DNA of 64,000 nt from Bacteroidia bacterium (GTDB lineage: Bacteria; Bacteroidota; Bacteroidia; Flavobacteriales; Flavobacteriaceae): the NCBI GenBank assembly GCA_030430535.1, contig JAUIKY010000006.1, positions 1-64,000 of the forward strand. Direction: 5' to 3'. Position 1 is the stretch's first letter; each line of letters opens with the position of its first letter. Positions 60,211-64,000 of this stretch are shown here, one piece after another. The position numbers and the translations under genes were made by a program. The notes beneath the pieces are model-generated. The model made no database searches. It saw nothing but the letters and a program-made list of their open reading frames with translations, and was not told the origin of the DNA.

Positions 60211-61241
60211 CATACATAATTGGAGAAATAGGGCAAAATCATAATGGTTCTGTTGATATAGCTAAACTTTTGATAGATGTTGTTAGTAGGCCAATATACG
60301 ACAAGCTATTTAATCAAGAATTAAAAATAATGGACGCTGTAAAGCTTACAAAGCGAGATCTGTCTCAGGAGCTATCAGCCTCCCAAATGACACGCCCTTA
60401 CAATACAACAAATTCTTTTGGTAAAACCTACGGAGAGCACAGAGCTTTTTTAGAATTGGATGATGAGCAGCACTTTGAGTTGTATAAATACGCAAAGTCT
60501 AAAGGTTTAGATTTTATAGAAACGCTTTGTGCAGTAGGATGTATGTCGATGCTAAAGTTATTTACTCCAGACAGATTGAAAGTAGCCTCACGCGATTTAA
60601 CAAACCTTCCATTGTTATCAGCGTTGGCTGAAACAAAAATTCCTATTATCATTTCTACTGGAATGGCAGGAGAAAGTGAATTGGATCTAGCTTTAAACAC
60701 CATAAACAAATATCACTCAAACATATCTATTTTACATTGTGTTTCAGAGTACCCAACCAAATACGAGAACGTTAACTTAAAAACCATCTCTTACTTACAA
60801 AAGCATTATTCAGAATATACAATAGGATACTCAGATCACACTATTGGGATTGCTACACCTTTAGCAGCTGTAGCTATGGGGGCAGAAATAATTGAAAAGC
60901 ATATCACTTTAGATCGGCAGATGAAAGGAACTGATCAAGCGGGATCTTTAGCTATAGACGGTATTTATAGAATGATGAGGGATATCAGGAATTTAGAACT
61001 TTCGTTTGGAAGGGAAGAGATTTTTATTGAAGAATCAGTGAAAACCGCTAGAGAAAAATTAGAAAGATCCATAGCGACAAATAAGGATTTAAAAAGAGGA
61101 CATGTGATTTCAGAAAAAGATATCCACATGTTAAGTCCGGGAGATGGTTTTAAATGGGCGCAGAAAGATGTCGTTATAGGTAAAAAGCTAGTTAGTGATT
61201 TGCCTCAAGACGAAGTAATTTACCCAAATATATTAAAATAG
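60207..61241 (+). CDS. neuB: NeuB/SpsE-type nonulosonate synthase
   Basis: A 344-residue synthase that condenses phosphoenolpyruvate with a hexosamine-type sugar to give a nine-carbon 2-keto acid. The NeuB barrel opens with IIGEIGQNHNGSVDIAKLLI and has YSDHTIGIATPLAAVAMGAEIIEKHITLD in overlapping blocks; the C-terminal SAF (antifreeze-like) domain is ERSIATNKDLKRGHVISEKD and GDGFKW. The variant MKGTDQAGSL in place of the usual GPDH-type segment, and the adjacent phosphatase, suggest that the substrate may be a 6-phosphorylated sugar. Start overlaps the previous gene. Confidence 0.9.
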   Translation: MTYIIGEIGQNHNGSVDIAKLLIDVVSRPIYDKLFNQELKIMDAVKLTKRDLSQELSASQMTRPYNTTNSFGKTYGEHRAFLELDDEQHFELYKYAKSKGLDFIETLCAVGCMSMLKLFTPDRLKVASRDLTNLPLLSALAETKIPIIISTGMAGESELDLALNTINKYHSNISILHCVSEYPTKYENVNLKTISYLQKHYSEYTIGYSDHTIGIATPLAAVAMGAEIIEKHITLDRQMKGTDQAGSLAIDGIYRMMRDIRNLELSFGREEIFIEESVKTAREKLERSIATNKDLKRGHVISEKDIHMLSPGDGFKWAQKDVVIGKKLVSDLPQDEVIYPNILK

Positions 61242-61247
61242 TTAGCC

Positions 61248-61766
61248 ATGTTACCTAAATTAATACTTACGGATATAGATGGAGTTTGGACAGATGCAGG
61301 AATGTACTATGATGAATTAGGCAATGAATTTAAAAAATTTAATACCTACGATAGCGCAGGTGTGTTGTTTTCTAAACAACTAGAAATACCCTGCGGAATA
61401 CTTACTGGAGAAAATTCCAAAGCTGTAAAGAGAAGGGGAGAAAAATTAAATATGGACTATATATTTTTAGGGGCTAAAGATAAGGTTAAAATTGTTGATA
61501 GTTTGATTAGAGATATAAACATTACATGGAAAGAGGTCGCATATATTGGTGACGATTTAAATGATTATAACTTACTACAAAAAGTAGGGTTAAGTGCTGC
61601 TCCGAATAGTGCCCCTGATTACATAAAAAAAATAGTTACTTGGGTGTTAAATAAAAAGGGAGGAGAGGGTGTTTTTAGGGAGTTTGTAGAAAAAATAATT
61701 GAAGAGAATAATATTAAGGTTGAAGAGTTGTTTTTTAAAAATAACAATGAGAAGATTATACAGTAA
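61248..61766 (+). CDS. KdsC-like HAD phosphatase
   Basis: A 172-residue phosphatase of the KdsC/HAD-III group. The catalytic motif is LILTDIDGVWTDAG (Asp9 nucleophile, Asp11 acid/base); GILTGENSKAVKRRGEKL and VAYIGDDLNDYNLLQKVGL are motifs II-IV. KDO synthesis is not otherwise evident here, and its place directly after neuB points to a role on a phosphorylated nonulosonate, as in the B. thetaiotaomicron KDN-9-phosphate pathway. It lies six bases after neuB. Confidence 0.88.
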   Translation: MLPKLILTDIDGVWTDAGMYYDELGNEFKKFNTYDSAGVLFSKQLEIPCGILTGENSKAVKRRGEKLNMDYIFLGAKDKVKIVDSLIRDINITWKEVAYIGDDLNDYNLLQKVGLSAAPNSAPDYIKKIVTWVLNKKGGEGVFREFVEKIIEENNIKVEELFFKNNNEKIIQ

Positions 61767-61790
61767 AAATCATTTATTACTGATAATTGA

Positions 61791-63044
61791 ATGAAATATA
61801 AATCAAACAGGTTTGTGCATGTATGGGAGGATATATTGCAAATATGGTTTTCAGGGTATCTAGAAATAGTGTCCCAGAAAAGAAGAGAACAAATATCACC
61901 TTTTTCTGTTAAAGATAAATGCTTAATAACACTTAAAGAATTTTTAAAAGATTTTATAAAGCTTTTTAAAAAAAACGCGATACCAGAAAATAAAATTTGG
62001 TGTTTTAGTATATCTTCAAACAATTATGAATCACTAAAACCAATAAAAGAGGCTTCTGATGAAACTATTTTTGTCGGTCCGTATAGTTTTAAGGGTAGGC
62101 TCAAAAATGGCTTTTCCGTTAATTTTAGAAGAAAATTCTTTTTCAACCTCTTGTTTCCTGTTAACCTTTTAATCTATATTAGACTATCAAAGTCTAAAAA
62201 CATTGGGCTTTACGATTTACTTTTTAAAACTAATGGTGTGTATGCAGAAAGCTTAAGGATTATAAAAAAATTTAAACCTAAAGCAATCATTTTCGCTAAT
62301 GATCATGAAATCGCCCCCAGAGGGATGTTATTGGCCGCTAAAAAATTAAATGTTCCAACCTTTTACATTCAGCATGCCTCGGTGTCTAGTTATTTTCCTG
62401 TGCTAGATTTTGATTATGCTTTATTAGAAGGCCAAGATGCTAAAGATAAATATCTAAGCATTGGTTTAACGGACACTAAAATTTATTTAGTAGGGATGCC
62501 AAAATTTGATAAATATGCAGAATGCGTAAACAGAGGTAATGAAGTTAAGACTATAGGGGTAGCATATAACGCTATGGACAATATTGAATTAATAAAAAGA
62601 ACGGTAGCTTCGTTGCAAAGTTGTTTTCCCAATATTAAATTCATTGTGCGTCCACATCCTTCAGATAATCGCGAATTAGATATAGCCAATGTAGAAAAAT
62701 CTATACCACAAAAAGAGCCAGTTTTTACTTTTTTAAGCAATATAGATGCTTTAATAGCTGCAGATTCATCAATTCATTTAGAAGCGGTAATGTTAAATGT
62801 GTATTCAATGAGTTTTGGCTTTAACAACTCTGAATTTTTAGACTATTATGGTTTTGTTAGAAATGGTTTAATTAAACATTATTGTAGTTTAAATGATATA
62901 ATAGAGGAAATAGAAAATATTAGAAATTGTAAACCAAATGTGCAAAATAAGGCAATGTATTATAATGCATCCATTGGTCAGGAATTTTACGGTAAATCGG
63001 CACTGAAATGCTCTGAAATTATATTAAAAACATTAAAGGCTTAA
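61791..63044 (+). CDS. GT-B type transferase, sialyl-/glycerophosphotransferase-like
   Basis: A 417-residue predicted glycosyltransferase. The N-terminal half is poorly conserved with hydrophobic patches (FFFNLLFPVNLLIYIRL). The C-terminal half has the pattern of GT-B enzymes related to CDP-glycerol transferases and bacterial sialyltransferases: FYIQHASVSSYFPVLDFDYALLEG in parts, FIVRPHPSDN (HP motif) and LIAADSSIHLEAVM (Ser-Ser plus Glu). Next to CMP-nonulosonate genes, the best guess is transfer of that sugar to a surface polysaccharide. The donor and acceptor are inferred. Confidence 0.65.
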   Translation: MKYKSNRFVHVWEDILQIWFSGYLEIVSQKRREQISPFSVKDKCLITLKEFLKDFIKLFKKNAIPENKIWCFSISSNNYESLKPIKEASDETIFVGPYSFKGRLKNGFSVNFRRKFFFNLLFPVNLLIYIRLSKSKNIGLYDLLFKTNGVYAESLRIIKKFKPKAIIFANDHEIAPRGMLLAAKKLNVPTFYIQHASVSSYFPVLDFDYALLEGQDAKDKYLSIGLTDTKIYLVGMPKFDKYAECVNRGNEVKTIGVAYNAMDNIELIKRTVASLQSCFPNIKFIVRPHPSDNRELDIANVEKSIPQKEPVFTFLSNIDALIAADSSIHLEAVMLNVYSMSFGFNNSEFLDYYGFVRNGLIKHYCSLNDIIEEIENIRNCKPNVQNKAMYYNASIGQEFYGKSALKCSEIILKTLKA

Positions 63045-63048
63045 TATA

Positions 63049-64000
63049 TTGAAGAGTAAAATTTTAAGGAACTCAGGAATTTATAGCATTCTTAATCTAT
63101 TCCAAAAGGGGATTAATTTTCTTTTGGTTCCAGTACTTACGGTATACTTAACCACCTTCGATTACGGTATCATATCCGTTGTGGCTTCTATAAACGCCTT
63201 TTTGAATGTTTTTTATCTCCTGTCTTTGAACGGGAGTTTAAACCGGTTTTATTACGAATATAAAGACGATGAAGATAAAATTAATAGATTATTCGGTACT
63301 ATTGTCATCTTTGTATTTGGAGTTAGTGTTTCTCTTACTCTTGTTTTACTTCTTACTCATCAGTATGTGTTAAATCCCTTTCTAGATGAAATTAGTTTCT
63401 TCCCCTATATGCTGGTAGGCATGATAACGGCCTTGTTTAGTCCTGTTTTTACCATTTACCAGAATACTTTACAAGCTAAACAAGACGGGAAGCAGTTTGG
63501 TAAAAACAATTTGCTGTTTTTTATTACAAATATTACTTTTTTGTTAATCAGCGTGATTGTTTTAGAGTTAGGTGCTCTAGGGGTTATTGGTGCTTTAGCC
63601 TTAACCAATTTTATATTTTTCATTTATACGTTAACCAAATTTGGTAAAGATATTAAGATTGGAATCGATTGGCCGCTATTGAAACAATCGCTAATTTATG
63701 CCTTACCATTAGTGCCACATTCTTTATCTGGTGTGGTTACCAATGTTATTGACAGGTTGTTTGTAAATAAGTTATTATCTACATCTTTAACCGGAATATA
63801 TAGTCTAGGTAGTACCTTTGGTTCTATTGTGTTCTTAATAGCCTCAGGGATCAATCAAGCCTTTGTGCCTTGGTTTAATGAGCAAGTCAAAGCAAATAAT
63901 GTTAAAAATATTCCTGTTATAGCCAAACTACTTGTACTCTTTTATTGTTTTATAGCCTTAGGCTTGTCTTTTTTTGGAAAAGAAGTGATCACTTTTGTGA
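63049..64000 (+). CDS. Wzx-like oligosaccharide flippase (3'-truncated by window edge)
   Basis: An inner-membrane MATE/MOP-superfamily exporter, first 317 residues only; it runs off the end of the window. It starts at TTG (63049), four bases after the preceding stop, and reads SKILRNSGIYSILNLFQKGINFLLVP in part, the usual Wzx opening, with VYLTTFDYGIISVVASINAFLNVF and LVPHSLSGVVTNVIDRLFV as later blocks. Many hydrophobic helices are visible. It would flip the lipid-linked repeat unit to the periplasm for polymerisation under the Wzz-like protein. Confidence 0.88.
   Translation, partial: MKSKILRNSGIYSILNLFQKGINFLLVPVLTVYLTTFDYGIISVVASINAFLNVFYLLSLNGSLNRFYYEYKDDEDKINRLFGTIVIFVFGVSVSLTLVLLLTHQYVLNPFLDEISFFPYMLVGMITALFSPVFTIYQNTLQAKQDGKQFGKNNLLFFITNITFLLISVIVLELGALGVIGALALTNFIFFIYTLTKFGKDIKIGIDWPLLKQSLIYALPLVPHSLSGVVTNVIDRLFVNKLLSTSLTGIYSLGSTFGSIVFLIASGINQAFVPWFNEQVKANNVKNIPVIAKLLVLFYCFIALGLSFFGKEVITFV

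Noticed and set aside
61619..62023. Minus-strand 134-residue frame at the KdsC-like/GT border
   Set aside because: It is AT-driven, overlaps two good plus-strand genes and has no recognisable domain.

Overview
The window reads as chromosomal DNA of a marine-type member of the Flavobacteriaceae (Bacteroidota). The evidence is a SusC/SusD pair inside a laminarin-type polysaccharide utilization locus, many lipoproteins with Bacteroidota-style signal peptides, -7 promoter elements of the TAnnTTTG type, low GC, and dispersed palindromic intergenic repeats of a kind I know from flavobacterial genomes. No IS element, phage or CRISPR array is visible. The first gene (RNase R) and the last gene (a Wzx-like flippase) are cut by the window edges.

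Layout. 1-4.4 kb: RNase R, a small AT-rich gene with an ExoX-like C-terminal domain, a YbjQ-like protein and a secreted DUF2807-type protein, separated by repeat-rich gaps. 4.5-19.1 kb: a laminarin (beta-1,3-glucan) utilization locus made of a SusR-like membrane regulator, SusC, SusD, a surface glycan-binding lipoprotein with a tandemly duplicated 162-residue module, a PKD-GH16 laminarinase, a GH3 beta-glucosidase and a second GH16 lipoprotein. 19.2-24.6 kb: a LysE exporter, then a compact minus-strand run of seven small accessory genes (EamA exporter, three GNATs, Asp/Glu-type racemase, SMR exporter, Crp/Fnr regulator) lying against the 3' end of tRNA-Cys, with a decayed GNAT fragment at the far edge. 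24.6-35.5 kb: folB, glnS, small conserved genes, a NarL-type two-component pair followed by a small secreted repeat protein, an SPFH protein, a beta-barrel protein, an AraC regulator and DUF983. 35.6-55 kb: mostly core genes (gltX, DUF4175, ybeY, mnmG, a methyltransferase, an OmpH-like lipoprotein, holB, pgk, a lytic transglycosylase, DUF4837, tatA, an M23 peptidase, a GH3-auxin-type adenylating enzyme and a large protein with a nucleoside-phosphorylase-like C-terminus). 55-64 kb: a surface polysaccharide locus with a Wzz-like protein, rfbBACD for dTDP-rhamnose, and a sialic-acid-like (nonulosonate) cassette with a cytidylyltransferase, NeuB, a KdsC-like phosphatase, a GT-B transferase and the flippase.

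How it works together. In the glucan locus, surface GH16 enzymes and the binding lipoprotein would capture and cut laminarin, SusCD would import the oligosaccharides, the GH3 enzyme would release glucose, and the SusR-like protein would sense periplasmic oligosaccharides. In the polysaccharide locus, dTDP-rhamnose and a CMP-nonulosonate would be built, transferred and flipped, with Wzz setting chain length.

Points most worth a second look: two parS-like palindromes bracketing mnmG; a dispersed repeat translated in frame inside gltX; a truncated copy of the 5' end of the methyltransferase gene directly upstream of it; a short RfbD at the junction with the nonulosonate cassette; the duplicated module in the glucan-binding protein; a perfect palindrome between the NarL-type regulator and the small secreted repeat protein; and the nucleoside-phosphorylase-like C-terminus of the 562-residue protein.
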